A stretch of DNA of 64,000 nt. Origin: Rhodocollybia butyracea. Its lineage: Eukaryota; Basidiomycota; Agaricomycetes; Agaricales; Omphalotaceae. Shown here one piece after another: positions 46,482-61,500 of the stretch (position 1 is the stretch's first letter; every line of letters begins with the position of its first letter). Position numbers and translations under genes: made by a program. The stretch is taken from positions 124,001-188,000 of the forward strand of contig JADNRY010000035.1 of the NCBI GenBank assembly GCA_015501585.1. Direction: 5' to 3'. The notes below the pieces were generated by a model. The model had not been told where the DNA came from, did not search any database, and saw nothing but the letters and a program-made list of their open reading frames with translations.

Positions 46482-47916
46482 ATGTCGAACTTTTTTTGAC
46501 TTATAATTAATATAATGTTCAAACATTAGTTCTCTCACCTTACTGCTTCTTCCACTGAGCTCGGATGCCATATTAAGGTGTACTCCTTCGCATCGTGAGT
46601 CATTGGAATGATCTGCTTAGAGGTGACTAGCTCGAATAGTTGAAAGTTCCACCAACGCGTTCCGTTGCTTTGTTAGCAGATGCATGGACGATCGAGTCAG
46701 AGCTGCAATGCGTAGGCGAAGTACAAAGGAGATGAAGCATCAGGAATGAACTGGAAAACCTTGTCGTTTTAACCCGATTAACAAGTGTATGCACAATGTT
46801 TTCCTGACGGCTTTGAAAGCATCTGTCCACTTTCCACTTTCGGGCGTGAACGTCCTCAGAGTTGGATTTGTTTAAACACGAACAGAAGCAGCTAGAAGAG
46901 TGAATATACCTTAGAGCGCGTCTTTCAGTCCGAGTCTGTATCTGTATCGCCTTTCTGTGTCCTTTCGTCGCGTTGGTGGTTGTGCTCCCTCCCGTGCCCG
47001 CTTCTTGCGTAGTAGGCGTGATACTAAACATCTGCTTAGAAGGTGAACAGTGGTGATGCAGACGGTCTACTACTCTGGAAGCAAGTACCTAAGCAGCAAG
47101 TACTGCCACCGACAAGGAGGCACAGGTGAAAGAGCCAATCTCATCTGGCGGTCAAGGCGAAGTTCAGGCTGAAAGACGGGCTTGATCGAGTGAGCAATGC
47201 GCTTACTGGTTTGTTCGTAGTGGCGATGCAATATGCAATCGCTTGTAGTGTAATGTAGACAACGATTGAGCTCGCGGAAGACGAGAGGGTTCTCGTGATG
47301 GAGAATGTCAGTTAAAAGCCTAGTAAATAGTAAGTACATATACATCAAGGAGATTCAAGCTGATCGGACAGACTCGAGAGGATAGAAGAGGAAGATAGAC
47401 ATGAGGCCAGCTTACAAGAGTATATTACATGCGAAACTAGCTATAGTTATTCCGTTTCATGATACAACTAAGTAACTAATCGGTCGGAGTCATCGGACGA
47501 CGGACAGACTAGTATAGACCAAGTTACTGGAGCGATTCTCAAGGCCTCACACAGTACCTACTCAAACATAACCATCTTGGCTCTCAAATGTCCACGAGAA
47601 TAGAAAGAAAGAATTCAGCCCCAGCGATAGGATTACAAGCAGCTTTCAACGAACAATCCTCTAAACCTCTATAACCTGTGTCCCCATCCTTGTTCACCAC
47701 TTTCCAGGGACCAGGACTCACAATCAGACCTCGTCAATGCACAATTATGTCACATTGCATTTGAAGGACTAACAATCACGTGACCGTGAAGTCATATGAT
47801 CAGATAAGATAAGATTCGGCGTACGTGAGTCTGTACGTGAAACACAGTTCTAAGTTACCTCAACGCCAGCAACGACGCTCCTTTCTTTTTAGTCTTTGTT
47901 TAAAACACTCAAGGCT
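46482..47916. other. Gene-poor spacer right of tRNA-Gln
   Basis: 1.4 kb. Open frames exist (for example about 130 codons on the minus strand at 46627-47031) but their translations look random and Cys/Ser-rich. The right end is the promoter of the GT90 gene. Confidence 0.5.
47776..47812 (+). promoter_or_regulatory. E-box and GATA motifs before GT90 gene
   Basis: TCACGTGA (47776-47783), a perfect CACGTG palindrome, and tandem GATAAGATAA (47803-47812) lie about 105-140 bp before the ATG. These match bHLH and GATA factor consensus sites. Use is inferred. Confidence 0.45.
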
Positions 47917-50622
47917 ATGGTGTTGCCAAATCACCGACGCATGCCATCCGCCTCTCCATGGACCATGCAACTTAATCGTTTTTCATTGCGACGCTGGAAG
48001 CCACTTCTCTTGTGGACATTGCTCGCGTTATTGACCTTTGGAATATTTCGCGCCGGGATACTTGCGGGGTCTTCTTCCTCGCTACCAACTCCTAAAAAAC
48101 TCCGGTCCAGTCTTGATACTCATCCCTCACGGCTTTCCTTCTCCACTCATCCAATAACCCAGCTCATGGCTGCAGCCGAAGAGCGCTTCCGAGCCAAAGT
48201 CTCAAAGCAAAGTCAGACTTTGCCTGAAGCTATGGCCGAGTACACTAGGCGGTATGGGATGCCTCCACCAAAAGGCTTCGACAAATGGTGGGAGTACACT
48301 AGAAAATACGACTGTGTAATGGTCGACGAATACGACTTGCTCATGAAAGACCTTAAGCCGTTTTACGAGCTACGAGGACGTAAAGAACTCGGTGATTATA
48401 CCCATGACCCCGAAGGCACTGGATTAGATAAATATGGATGGGCACTTGGCGGAGGAGCGGAAATGCGGCGACGTATAGCTGAAGTCGCTTCTGTCTCTTC
48501 CATTGACCTTGTCCGTGTCCGCTCCGGTGTCCTCTCAACTCTTTCCATCAACAATGATGGTTTCGTAGATGATGAGGTTAGTGCTCGAGCTCGGGGATTG
48601 AAAAGTATGTTGGGAAAGACGATCGAGGGTTGGAAAGCCACTGAAGAAGAAAAGAAACGATATGGCGGAGACGGAAGGAAATTCGGAGCTGGGATTCCAG
48701 ATATGGACTTTCCTGTTAACGCAAAGGCAGAGGGTCGAGTGGTCATCGGTTGGGAAAAATGGCAGGAGAAAGGAAATTATACCCCATGTGAGTTAACTAA
48801 ACTAAAGTCTTCTTATATCTATGTAACTAATTCTGTGTTGCAGCTACCGCCAACGAAAATGATGCACACCCACTCGCCTCCTTCCGTCCCGACTGGCGTG
48901 GTGAGGGTAACGTCTGGGATTCCTGGAGGAGAACATGTCCACCAAACTCGACGGCCCGAAAAATGTTTTCGAGTATTCGAAGTGCCATGATTGATATGAC
49001 GGGCCCGGGGATGACCAAAGCGCAGAGTAAGTTTCCTTCTTTTATCTTTTACTACGCCAGTCAACTTCCCTAGATGGTAAAATACCCCCAACGTTCGCAT
49101 TCACACCTTCAAACTCATTCTACACCACCTCGTTCTGTGACGAGCCACATCTACACTACACCCAAGGGCACTTTTTCTCAGATTGGCGTACAATTGGAGA
49201 GTTGTATCCTGTGTTGAGTCCTGCCAGAGCAGATGGTTTCGCCGACATCAAGGTAAATTGACGCCATTATCATTATATTACCCAACTAACCGCACTATCC
49301 TGTACAGATTCCCTCGCACTACTACTACGGTTCTACCGATCGATACACTTACGGCTGGGACGAGGTCAATCTCGAATTACAAGAAACAGACCGTGGCGAA
49401 GTGGCGTGGGGTGATGAGATCAGCGGAGCGAGAGGCGAAGGTGTGGATGATAGGAATCTAGGTGAGTATGATTTCCAAGTGATTAATGTCTCTCCCGATT
49501 GACACCATCTTGTACTTGCAGTGATTGATCCCGCCTTCGATGGCCACGTGAATACCGCGAACCCACCGGTGGACAAAATCACAGGGCGGGAGAGTAAACG
49601 GAATAAGGTCTTCTGGCGTGGAGCTACGACTGGTGGAGGCAATGAGCCGCCGGGCTTCGCCGCGCTCTATCAGCGACATCGGGCTGTTAGAATGACAGGT
49701 TGGGATGTGGATGGTAACGTCGAGTTGTGGTTACCTGCTGCGACTTATAGTACATCTACTGGACTTTCGAATTTTTCAGCGCAAGACCCCACTATCATCA
49801 CTGACCCACCCTTGACCCACATCTCCATCCCTCTGGCCTCTCTCAACCGAGCCATCATGGACGTCGCTTTCGTCAAAACGACGAACGCCGAGCAGTATCC
49901 TGGCGGATTGGAGAAACTTATGGCGGAGCATCGCTTTAGCGGCGGCGTTTACCTTGGTGGTCATTGGCAGTACAAGTACCTACTGGATATTGACGGAATG
50001 TCGTATAGTGGGAGATTTATGTCCTTCCTGGCATCGGATAGTGTACCAGTGAAAAGCACGATGTATGAAGAGTTTTTTGGAGATTGGATTGAGCCTTGGT
50101 GAGTTCATCTTGCAAAGAAACAGGAAGATCATGAGGTACTTAACCTTAACTCTAACTATCGTGCTCATAGGCTGCACTACATCCCGCTTTCTGCGTCATA
50201 TGAAGAGATCTATAACATTTATGCATATTTCTCTGGTATACCGGCGGAAACTGTTGAGGAGGTCTTTGGTAAGTGTCTAACCTTGTCAGTCCTGCAAGTA
50301 CCACTACTCACTGATGCTCAAACACATTTAGGCAACCACACCGACCCCGCAACCGGTGCACCCCTGTTCCAACCTGGCCAAGCGATCCCTGGAGCCCCAG
50401 ATGGAGATGCGCGATTGAGGAGGATCGCGAGAGCAGGTAAACAGTGGAAAAGAACTATCGGGAGAACATTGGACCAGGAGGGTAAGTGACTGATCTTACG
50501 TCGATCTGTTTATCATCACTGCTAACAAACTGTGACTTTCTCCAGCGTACGTCTGGCGTCTTGCAATGGAATGGGCTCGTTTGTATTCAGATGATCGCGA
50601 AGCGATGAGTATGAGGATTTAG
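47917..50622 (+). CDS. Cap10-like (GT90) glycosyltransferase
   Basis: Type II membrane protein of the CAP10/DUF821 family, to which the Cryptococcus capsule gene products and O-glucosyl/xylosyltransferases belong. The ATG at 47917 gives MVLPNHRRMPSAS; a single TM segment follows (WKPLLLWTLLALLTFGIFRA, about residues 28-47). The stem and N-terminal domain include YTRRYGMPPPKGFDKWWEYT. Later exons read SFCDEPHLHYTQGHFFSDWR, DIKIPSHYYYGSTDRYTYGW, KVFWRGATTGGG (about 49605-49640), SGGVYLGGHWQYKYLLDIDG and SGRFMSFLASDSVPVKSTMY, ending EEFFGDWIEPWLHYIPLSAS. These match the CAP10 domain core (RG..TG; YKYLLDIDG..SGRF; PW.HY.P). About six introns. Acceptor sugar unknown; the Golgi is the likely site. 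Stop TAG at 50620-50622. Confidence 0.9.
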
Positions 50623-52532
50623 AGTGTGATGTCTCGACTGGATCGACTGGATTGACCAGGACCAAGGTGGGAAGGCCGATAGCGGAGACGGTCATCATAA
50701 AGTTCCGTCAAGGTGGTGTAGATCGGGGTGCGCAAGGTTATTTCAACTTTCCAAGTCGCCTGGTATCAACTACCGTCGGGCTTTTTTTTCGGTCCTCCAG
50801 CCCGTAGAACAAGGGAGGATCACAGGAGTGCTGATACGATAGTGAACGACCAATTTTGGAAGAATACCACGCTTTAATATTATATCGACAAAATAATACG
50901 ACGCATACATAGAACAATCACAGTTTTTAGATATTTGAGTATTCTATGTACCAGTTCTCCTGTGTTTGTACTTGCCAAGAACCTATCACCCGCCTAGCGC
51001 GTCGAATTTCTGTTACTACCCTCTGGCCTGGTAGCGATACTTTCATGATTGGACCAGTATTCATTAGTACTTAGCGGGCATTAGCTCAAGTCTGATCAAG
51101 TGCTTAAAAAAGATGGTCCGATCCAGATTCCTCAGACTTCTGGAATACATCAAATGTAGCTGAAGTCGTGTCACTGGTGGTTAGTAGAAAGGGAATCAGA
51201 CGGTCGAAGTTTACTGGACCTACATAAGGGGCGGTTCAGTGTTGGTTCAGCGTTGGAAGTGACAAGTGCTTTCTATGTTTCGTATCCGGCGAACACTGAA
51301 AGATCGCTAAATCGATGGCGTTGCTAGTAACGAGCACCATCATGATTTTACTAAACGAGAAGCAAGAAGCTGGATGCTTTCGATTGGTCGGCAGTGGATC
51401 CGGCGCACCTTTCTTTGGGCCGTGTCGTGTGTGGCTAGCAGACCGGTTACTGATGTCGAGTAAGGCCGACTGGCATGGAAGTTTTGCGAGTACATTCTAA
51501 ATGACATGGATATCATAATGATATGCTGATGTGTCGCTGCAGATAGCTTGTCAATTTCCGCGATTGATTGTTTATGATTGTACCCGGATTCGGGATTTTC
51601 AGGATATCCGGAGTGGGAAAATCCAGTGCACATGTAGATGCGGGCATTTATAGATACATGCGTCCTGGAAGCAGGCTACAAAACTACTTTCACTGAACTT
51701 TGCAGAAGTTGCTCCGAAGTCGGTAAAATTTTGGCTTTCAAATCAAACCATAGTTTAAGAGATTGACGCGAACTCGACTACTTGGCTGGATATATGCGTG
51801 CGGCCGAATAAGCATCAGGAACAGAACACCTGAATAGACCTAGGAACGAACACAAGCGTGCAGGGAGCTGTAGGGAGCAGCGAAATTTCAGACAAGAAGG
51901 CTGAAGCTAAGGAAAAATGGATGGCGCCCGTATATGACCAGAAGAGGACAAAAAATGGAGCTACTCTGGCGCGAGGTTATCGGATCCCGACACTAAGTCG
52001 CTCGGAATGGAAGCCTTCCATGAAACCAAACGATGATGATATTTGGAAAAAATCTTCCAGAGTAAAGTCCGAGTCAGCTGTTCACTTGAAATACTACTGT
52101 ACATGTGATAACTAAAGAATTGAAAGCCACATCTACTCTGACTAGCCGTAGTTGGTGAAAGCTGAAGCAAGCTTGAACTTAAAGACAATAATTGGGACCT
52201 CAGGCCTCCACTTCAGCCCGAGTCCTTGTGGTTATGGTCTATTAATCGTTGATTTCTCATACGAGGACAAAAAAAATCAAAAAGAAGAGAAGTAGAAGGC
52301 CCCATCATCACAATTTTGAGGCTTTTGACGTGTGACTAGGAGGCTCCATGCGGTTCTCCGGGGCTACTCCACAACAATAATCTATAGATCCAAGATTTTC
52401 CTAGGGTAAAAAGAATGCGTCCAACAAAATTGTCGTACCTTCTCTTTCTTTGCTCGTGTTTTTTCAATCTGAGCTTGTGTTTTTACTCCGCTCACTGTTC
52501 AGCCCGTCAAGTAGGAGTATTACGCGTCCAGC
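50623..52532. other. 1.9-kb spacer
   Basis: No frame here gives a recognisable protein (longest about 97 codons). No RNA or clear repeat was found. The last few hundred bases are the promoter of the giant membrane-protein gene; a pyrimidine-rich stretch (about 52438-52480) lies close to its start. Confidence 0.5.
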
Positions 52533-55500
52533 ATGGAGGAGACCGGTCCAGCAAGGAGAAGTAGTGGAATATATCACCAGGAGCTGGCTGCTACAAGCGC
52601 TCAGTCAATTGGTTCTCAAGCAGGACTAACTAGTAAGTTTGACCGCGTTTCTTATTATTATTATTTTGTTCATCTCGTTCCAGGCCATGCAAGACCTCCT
52701 GCCGGCTCTCGTTTCTCTGAAAATGACATCGCAACAACCACAGCGGCTGGAGTCCCCGTGGGACTCACGGGTACAGCGGCAGACGCGCCCCCAGACACGG
52801 ACGCGTCCCCACCTGCCGCTCAGCCTCATATTCCGTTCTACAAGAAACGCAAGTTCATTATTAGCCAGGCCATCATCATCCCACTGGGAATCGTGCTTCT
52901 TTTCGTGCTATTGGTATGAGTATTTATCGTAAACCTAACGTCTTCTTATTCTCCTTGAAAGTTTCCTGTAGTCACAGCTATAGTACAGGATGTCTTGAAT
53001 AAAAGTGTTCTTGGGGTAAGCGTAGCCACAATTAGCAACCCGACAAACGATAGGTACGCGTCTCATCAAACTCTGGCTTGACTCGTGCTTACTTATTTGT
53101 CGCATCAAGTTTTTCGCTGGCTTTGCAAGGATCGGTATGTTGACTTGATCTTAAATCTTAATACCAAGTAATCTGATTCGTCATGATTCAGGTATCGCAC
53201 ACTGGTATTATTTCCGCGAAGATCCAGTTCACAGAGCCAGTATCGGTCGCATGGCTGCAAGACAATGGAACTCAAACTCCGATTGGCACCATGAAACTGG
53301 AAGAAATATCAGCTAGCCATAAGCGTGCGACAGTCAATCAGAACACAACGTTCCAAATCCAGGATCAAGCTGCGTTTGGCCAGTTTGCTCAAAAAATGAT
53401 TACCTCGCCAAATTTTACTTGGGTACTGACGAGCAACAATCTCCATGTGCAGGCCGCCAAATTCCCCGTGTCCAAAGGTATCAAGTTCAACAAGAACGTT
53501 TTGCTGAAAGGTGAGTATCTTACAGAGTTCGTTTTGGTGCTCGTATCCTTAATTAGATTTCAGGATTCAATAGCTTCAATGGAAATGTAAATCTCACGCA
53601 GCTGCTCCTTCCCAGCGACAATGCTGCCGGGGGAATTGATTTTCAGGCTACCACTTCGCTCAATAACACTAGGTACGTCTTTGTTTCCTTCTGTAATTTG
53701 TCTACTAAATCCTTCTAGCCCTTTCTCGTTGAACCTTGGAACAGTCGTATTTGACCTCTCGTATAAGGATGTCTTTCTTGGATCCGGGAGTGGCACGAAC
53801 ACTGTGATAGTTCGTAGTCTCTCTTCACATTCGAGCGATAACATTAGCTGACGGGGTTGCTTATAGACCGGACAGTCGCTGAATGATATTACCCTCTCGG
53901 GGGTCTTGATACCTCAAAGTGGATCCAACAATCTCTCTGTCGTGTCAGAGCTCTTCACCAATTATCTCAATGGAGATGATTCAGATGTCATCGCAACAGG
54001 GAAATCGACTTTACAAGCAGATGGAACCGCGATATCTTGGCTGAGCGAAGGATTGGAGGCCTTACAGCTTCACGTCCCGTTCAGGTCGCTTGCGGGTGCA
54101 ATTTCTCCCATCAAGAGCATCGATATAGGAAATTTGGCACTACAGTTCTCGGAAGAAACGCCATGGAGCCCGAGTGCGGAGAGTCAATCTGTCCAAGCGT
54201 CCCTTGGTGGGTAGTTTCATGAAAACATTTGGTTTTCACTGTCTGACTTTGCGTTTTTAGAGCTACCTTTCGGTTTTAATCTGGCAATATCAGAGATACA
54301 GAACTCGTTCAATATCACGAACGGTGACCTGGTTGTAGCTGGGCTTTCCACAGTAAGCTTCTTCTTATCTGTTAGTATTGATACTAAGTTTATTTTAGCC
54401 GGAGGGCGCCTCAACATCGTCGATCAGTGTAGTTAACTCTACCTTTACTTCGGGGGTTATCAACATTACCATTGCCAACACTAACCTGAGCGTGCCCGAT
54501 CCTGAGGAACCCAATTTTTCACAATTCAGTAAGGAATTCCTTACCTTTCCCTCGATCGCGAAGCTCATCCTGTTCAGATGCGAATATTACCAGTCTCGAC
54601 ACTGTCAATTTCCAGTTGGTCGGTCAATCAAAAGCAGTCGCAAACTTGAGCATCGGTCAAATAACGCTTGATCCGATTAAATTTTCGGTCCCCTCTTCTC
54701 TTGGTGGCCTTGCAGGCCTGAACGGATTCACCACCATTCACAACGTTGATGTTGTGGGCGGGACTACTGAAGGAATCACATTGAATATTAGCGGTTAGTC
54801 CTTTTATGCATTGGACAAATATATCTTCTGATATTCCGTCTAGTCTCCATCGTCAACCCTTCAAACTTGAACCTCTCCACCGGCGATCTAAGTGAGTGGT
54901 GTCCTTCAAAGCACACCGCAGCATATGCTTACCCATCTACAGCTATGCAACTTATACGAGACGGCGCAACACTGGGAACGGCTTTGCTACCAAACCTTAA
55001 TCTTATCATGGGAAACAATTCGATCATGGCTCAATCGACATTCGCGGTACGGATTCTTTCGCAGTTATCCTTCCCGTTCTGACGCGTATCTTTACCTCTA
55101 GTCCAACAGCAACCCTCAAGCGCAAGAGACCCTCGACCAATTTGTTGGCCAGCAAGGTATTTTCCCGCTTCTGTTGCATACTTCATTAGTTTCTCAATCC
55201 CGGTAAAGATGTTCAACTCTCCATCGGCGGTTTCAACGGCAGTACCGCCATTGCCTCTCTAGCTCAAGCATTTGAAACCTTGAATATTGGAGTGACTCTT
55301 CCTGCTCTCACGGCTAGTCTATTGAGCACTGCATCCTTGGAAGGTAGGTTTTATCACGAAAGTCTCAAATACTCCTACATGCTATCTCATTAGTGTTGAC
55401 AACTACCGGTATTACCAGCAACATCAGCGACGTGACTGTAGAGCTGGTGAATCCTTTCACTGCAGCTCTCGATGTTACCGGCATCCAATCTACCGTATCT

Positions 55501-58500
55501 GTGTTTGGTATCACGCTCGGAACAATCCAGTCTTCGACCAACTTTAGCTCTGCTGGAAAATCGAATACAACCTCCCCTTCGCTTCCGTTGAATATGAACT
55601 TCGACCCTGCGTCTCTGTTTACAGTTACTCGAGCGTTGGCTGTTGAAGCTGGCGAAGATGTCGCCCCGCTCGATGGGATCGTCGCCCTTGGTGGTTATAC
55701 CTATCTAATGACTACAGGTCCCCCCGTTTCCACTCAATCTGATCCTAGTCTATATCAGTTCGTTCGGTCAATTTATGCGTACCCAAGAAACTACTGATAC
55801 TTGTGCCTCAGGAACTTTACTCTGCCGGACTTTGTTCAAGCTGCTTTCAAACTGCTCAAGTCGGATGTAAATCTCACAGCTGATATTACGATTGGTCTGT
55901 TTATTGAGATTAGTCTCGGCGAAGTTGATTCTCATGCGTTTCTACAGGTGAATATAACGCGGTGCTCAATTATGCTCAGTCCAGCTTGCCTACGACAACG
56001 GATAGTACTCTCAACTTGATTCTGCCTATTTTGGCGAAACCGATTGTTCAAAAGATTGTCGGGGGATCTAATCTCGGGTATAAGCTTTTACAGTTTACTT
56101 TCCATGATGTCACCAAACTGATCGATCAACTATAGCATCGATGCGGTACTCATTTCTAATCCGCAGCAAGAGTCGTTCAGTGTGTACAAATTTTGATCCT
56201 TGTTTCCAACACCTTTAATTCGTGCTACAGATACTGGCTTGAATGGTAGCATTACCAATGCGGGACCTTGTATGTCAACTAATAACTTTGTATATATGTG
56301 GCTAACTACATAATTACTCAGTTGATGCAACGATTTCTTTCCCTCAAGGTCTTACAGTGCAATGGTCTGGGCAGACTCTTGGATCACTCCAGATGGACAA
56401 TGTCTCTGTAATAGGTGGCCAAGGCGCACAAATCAATGTCGCCTCAAACTTCCAGGTCGCAAATGTAGACACTCTCACAGCTTTCACAAAAGTGAGCACC
56501 ATGAAACAGATTTTTTCTCACTTACTGATATTTTCTGCAGACCCTTCTCACCGAGGAGTCATTTGAGTGGGTCATATCTGGTGAAAACCTCACTGGTGAG
56601 TTATTTTCTCTCAATTATCTGCTACATATCTCATTAAATTCTTCCCAGTTTCTGCTCTCGGTAGGCTAAGCCCACACAAATAATAATTCGGTAGTAAACT
56701 AACGAGACTCTGCTTGAAAGGTATCGACGTTACCGGCATCTCGCTAACATCCAAAACGGTCACCTTAAAAGGTTTCAACGGACTGAAGGGAGGCGTACAA
56801 ATCCAATCATTTGATCTTCCTTTCAACGATCCGGCGGGCGGTATTTCTCTGACTTTGAATGCTACTACCACCAACGTATGTTCTGAAGCTTGTTTCACTG
56901 TTTGTACTTTGACACCGTTACCTAGCCATCTCAAGTCGGCATCGAACTGAGCTCTCTCGGGTTCAACAGCTTTGCATCTGGCCTGTTGATTGCTCCAGTC
57001 GCATCTAGTGGAACTGTGACTCTAAACCCTGAATCTACGAGTGATCTCGCACTTGTCGGGCGCCTTCTACCACAAAACTCTTCGGAAGGCCTTGCGGTAG
57101 TCTCCCAGATCTTCAACAACTTCGTGCATGGCTTGGATAGCGACTTAATGGTGGTGGGAGCAAGCGCAGGCCCTTCTGATGTAAGCGGCGTCGTTTTTTT
57201 TTATGATCAGCACGATATTCAATGACTATTCTCAGGTTACGTGGTTAAACGAGGCCATTCAAGTGCTTCAGATTGAGACAAGCCTCCCTAATCAGGGCGT
57301 ACAAAATGTTATCAAATCCATTAGTCTCAACGAGCTGGACCTTCAGTTTACTGAAGCCACGGCATACAACCCTTCAACCAGCAGTAACTCGACCACCGCT
57401 GCTTTTACCATACCATTCGCATTTCCTATCGATATCGTTGCCCTAGAGCAGACCATCAATGTTGCATCTGGGGGTCAGACATTCGCACAATTGTCAATTC
57501 CTAAAGGGCCTGCTTCGACGGACGTTGATACCAGGGTCATCTCTCTTACCTTTAACGATGTTCCTTTTGCAGTCACCAATGGCGCAGAGAGTACGTTTAA
57601 CGATTTTCTTGCTGCAACAACCGTAGGAAAATCAGTTACAATGGGACTATCAGGTGTCGCGGCCGCAGATGCCTCCACTGCCGTGAGCGAGTATTTTTCG
57701 GGCGTAACATGTGGGCTGATCGTTTTCAGGTTGGAACTTTGTCGCTGACGAACATCACGTTCTCCGTCTCCACCACCATTTCCGGCCTACAAGGATTGGA
57801 CACAGAACCTGTAACGGTTAACGACCTAGATGTATTCCAGGGTTTCACAGATCATCTCCTCATTACAGTGAAAAGTCCCTTGGCAAATCCAAGGTCTGTT
57901 TAATTTCTACTCAGTATTCCAGCTAATTGACTCTATTTAACAATCTAGCAACCTGACAATCGGAGCAGGGGATGTATCGTTTTCACTGCAATTCGAGTAA
58001 GTTTACTTGCAAATTCTTGACTTGATATATATTGACTTGCCCTTTAGGGACCAAACAATTGGATCAGCCGTTCTTGTAGGAGCCTAGATATATTCACTGC
58101 TCTTCTCTACATCTCAATTCTACTACAGGACAATCTGGTTATCGTGCCCGGTACAGCTACTTATGCCATCGGTCAGTTTGTACGAGTGGCAGTCCTGGAC
58201 GAAGGCTTATAGTGCATGTAGATGTTGAATATTCCCCTCAAGGCGGTGCCGTTTCGGCTGGTGATACTCTTCTTGAGAATTTTATCCAAGGCGTCAATTC
58301 GGACACTACAATTGCAGGAAGTACCAGCTCCACCCCCATAGAATCGCTTCAGGAAGCTCTGTCCAAGATTCTCTTGAGCCCTGTGACAATCCCTGCTCTC
58401 AACCAGTCCTTGATAACGAGTGCTTCCTTAGTCTTCCCGACTGATATTGTGTCGACGGGAATTGCTCAAACAGCCTTCACACTTGCAAATCCATTCACAG

Positions 58501-61500
58501 CTTCTATCAATCTTCTCACTGTCGACGCAAATGCCACTTTCCAGAATCTGACCCTTGGAAGCATCAACGCGGATGAGGCTTCGAATCCCATACATGCAAA
58601 TGGACACAGCAACATCACATCGCCTACGCTCCCTTTCGCATTCAATCTGGATCCACTGACAATTATCGAGCTTCTAGAAGGGGGAGCCCAAACAAACGGT
58701 GTCGACTTGGGTCCTTTGATCCAACTGTTTGACTTCGTCATCGACAATCCAGAATTCAAACCTCCAGTCAACACTTCTGTCGATTCCAGCGCGCCAACGT
58801 GTGTCAGGTGTGTTACAGCTCGCTTTCCCTGCCAACCAGTTTCTGACTTTTACATGCAGCGGTACCCAGTTCGACTTTGATGATGCCATCCTGAACTCGC
58901 TCAAAAACTTGAGGATTGACCTTGCGATTCAATCCTCGCTCAAGCTTGATGATTGTATGTTCTACATTTAGTAAATTTGCCTCAGGCACATAATGCTTTC
59001 ATAGACGCCACCAATCTCGCATTCGCACAACACAATGTTGAAGCCATTGTAAGTCTTGTCGTGGGGTTTGAGAGATACACAATAACCGTTCTTACCTTCT
59101 CAGACCGATGATACGGCATTATTCCTAATTGGCGCAGTTGCTGGTCCTATAGCACAAGATTTAGTCAATCAGGCCGAGTTAACATTCTCTGAGGCTAACA
59201 TCACGTTGGTGTATTATCTCTGTTTAGAGGCTGGAGGAAAGCTGAACTTTTATTCTCAGAAACGTATCCAATGACGGCTTTTCTCTTTCACTGAAAGGTT
59301 CTTTGAACAACACAGGGCCCCTTGATGCCTTGATAACCTTCATCGAACCTGTGGAGTGAGTGTATTTGACCCATTCTCGACTTCTTTTATCCTGAGCCGT
59401 TGTCAGGGTGATCTGGGAGGGACAACAAATTGCCACTATACAGCTTCCTCCAAGTAAGTACACATCGATGCTATGTCAGAATAATGCTCATTCTATCAAC
59501 TCAGTCTGTGCGGCAGCCAATACCGGAGTACCTGATTACGAGCCTACTGCAACCCTTTCGATCACCAACTTGGATGAGTGAGTCACGCTGGCAGGCACGC
59601 GCTTACAACGCTTACTCTGATCTTTCAGATTCACGACCTTCGCAACTTTTATATTACACAACCCCAGCTTCACCTGGACTATTTCATCGCCTAATGTTCA
59701 ACTTATAGCTCTGGGGACGATCTTTGACAATGTCTCTCTCACGAAAAATGTATCTTTCAACGCATTCAATGGACTTCCTGGTATAACCATTAGCAACTTC
59801 TCCCTGCCTTCCGATGATCCAGCAGGTGGGATTACTATCGAAACTGAAACTACAATTCCATCGTCTGCTCGTGAGTTGCGACTTCACATCCCACCTTCCG
59901 GTGTCCACATTTGCTCATTTGTTGGCAGAGTTGGGTATTGACTTGGGTACTGCCACCTTTGATGCGTTCTTCGACAATGTTCTTGTTGGACGTGAGTTGT
60001 CCCTCAATATAAGGTATACCTTGCGCTGATGATGAATCTTTAGCGTTGGTTGCGAATGACTTGTTCCTCGCTCCCGATTCAGATACCACTACCGGACTCA
60101 CAGGACGCATTGTACCTCAGTCTGGTTCTGATCTAGATACCATTGGACAACTATTCTCAGCTTTCCTGGCTGGAGAGAACTCGACCCTCGTTGTAAAAGG
60201 TGTCTCTGTTCAGCCTACGGGATCATCCGGAACAGTTACCTGGCTCAGCAATGCTTTCACTACCTTGTCTCTCGATGTAATTCTTCCTGGGCAGATGTTC
60301 GAGGTTTGTGATCTGTTCCAGAAGGCTGTTTGAAAAAGCTCATAGTGTGTTCAGGTTATTCAGTCCATCACGCTTGCCGACCTCGCAGTAACACTAACGG
60401 ATGAGAGTCAAGCCTTCGACCCACCTACCAGCTCGAATTTCACTTCCGCTACCTACAAAAATCCCTTCGGTTTCTCCTTACAAGTCATCCAGTCCGCCAC
60501 TGATATCATACTGAGCTCGGAAGGTGTGAACGTGGCAGAGGTGATTAGGTAGCTGCCCAGACTTTGTCTAAAATTGATATCCTTCTTTCAACAGCTTTCT
60601 CTTCCGACATCTGATACAGTCGGCGGCGTTTCAACTGGAAATGTCGCTGATCTTCCGATTTCCTGGTCGAATCAACCTCTAACATCTCTAAATGATGATG
60701 CGTTCAGCGCTATGCTTGCTGCCGTCACCCTTACAAACTCAGTGCCTCTGGGTTTGGGTGGTACTGCGAATGTGACAGCAAAGACCAGTATCGGTGATGT
60801 ACCAATTACTGGTATTCCTTTCAATGTTACCTCGAGTCTTGCTGGTTAGTGGCTTGAAATTATTCAATCGTACTTTGACAATGAACATCTTTTCATAGGT
60901 ATTGGGTCGTTTGGAGGACAAGCAATACTTTCCAACGTCACGGTAACTGGTAGCGGGGGTAGCGGGGGAAATCAGTTCATTGTTTCTCCTCTAACAACTA
61001 CATTAAAAAACCCTTCGAATATCTCACTCGATACGACAGATATATCTCTTCCTGTTTTCTATGAAGGTACTCAAATCGGACAAGCTGCTATAAACGTACG
61101 TCGGATCTGCTTACGGATATCATGCAGCCTAATATATGAACAACCCACAGACATTTGACCTCGTGCCTGGGACGAATGTTATGCCTGCAGAATTTCACTA
61201 CGAACCCGCAGATTCCAACGACACAATTGCTCAGGTACTCCCTTCTTTCCCGTAAACTCTAAGCAAACACTGAACAAGGTTATACAGTCTTTTATTGCCA
61301 ACTTTTTGACCAGTAGTGGCAGCTTGCCGTTGAGTATCGAGGGCGACAGTGCGAGCACCCCCGTTGAATCACTGCAAGAAGCACTAGCGGGTCTCAACCT
61401 CAGTACTTCGCTACAAGGCAAGCTTATCAGTAATTGTAATTTGACATGTGCACTGATATTTTAGGCAGGAATGGGTCAGAACTTGATCGTGGACGTTACT

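Noticed and set aside
46627..47031. 134-codon open frame on the minus strand
   Set aside because: Translation is Cys/Ser/Thr-rich with no domain or motif, no sign of introns or neighbours, and lies in gene-poor DNA.
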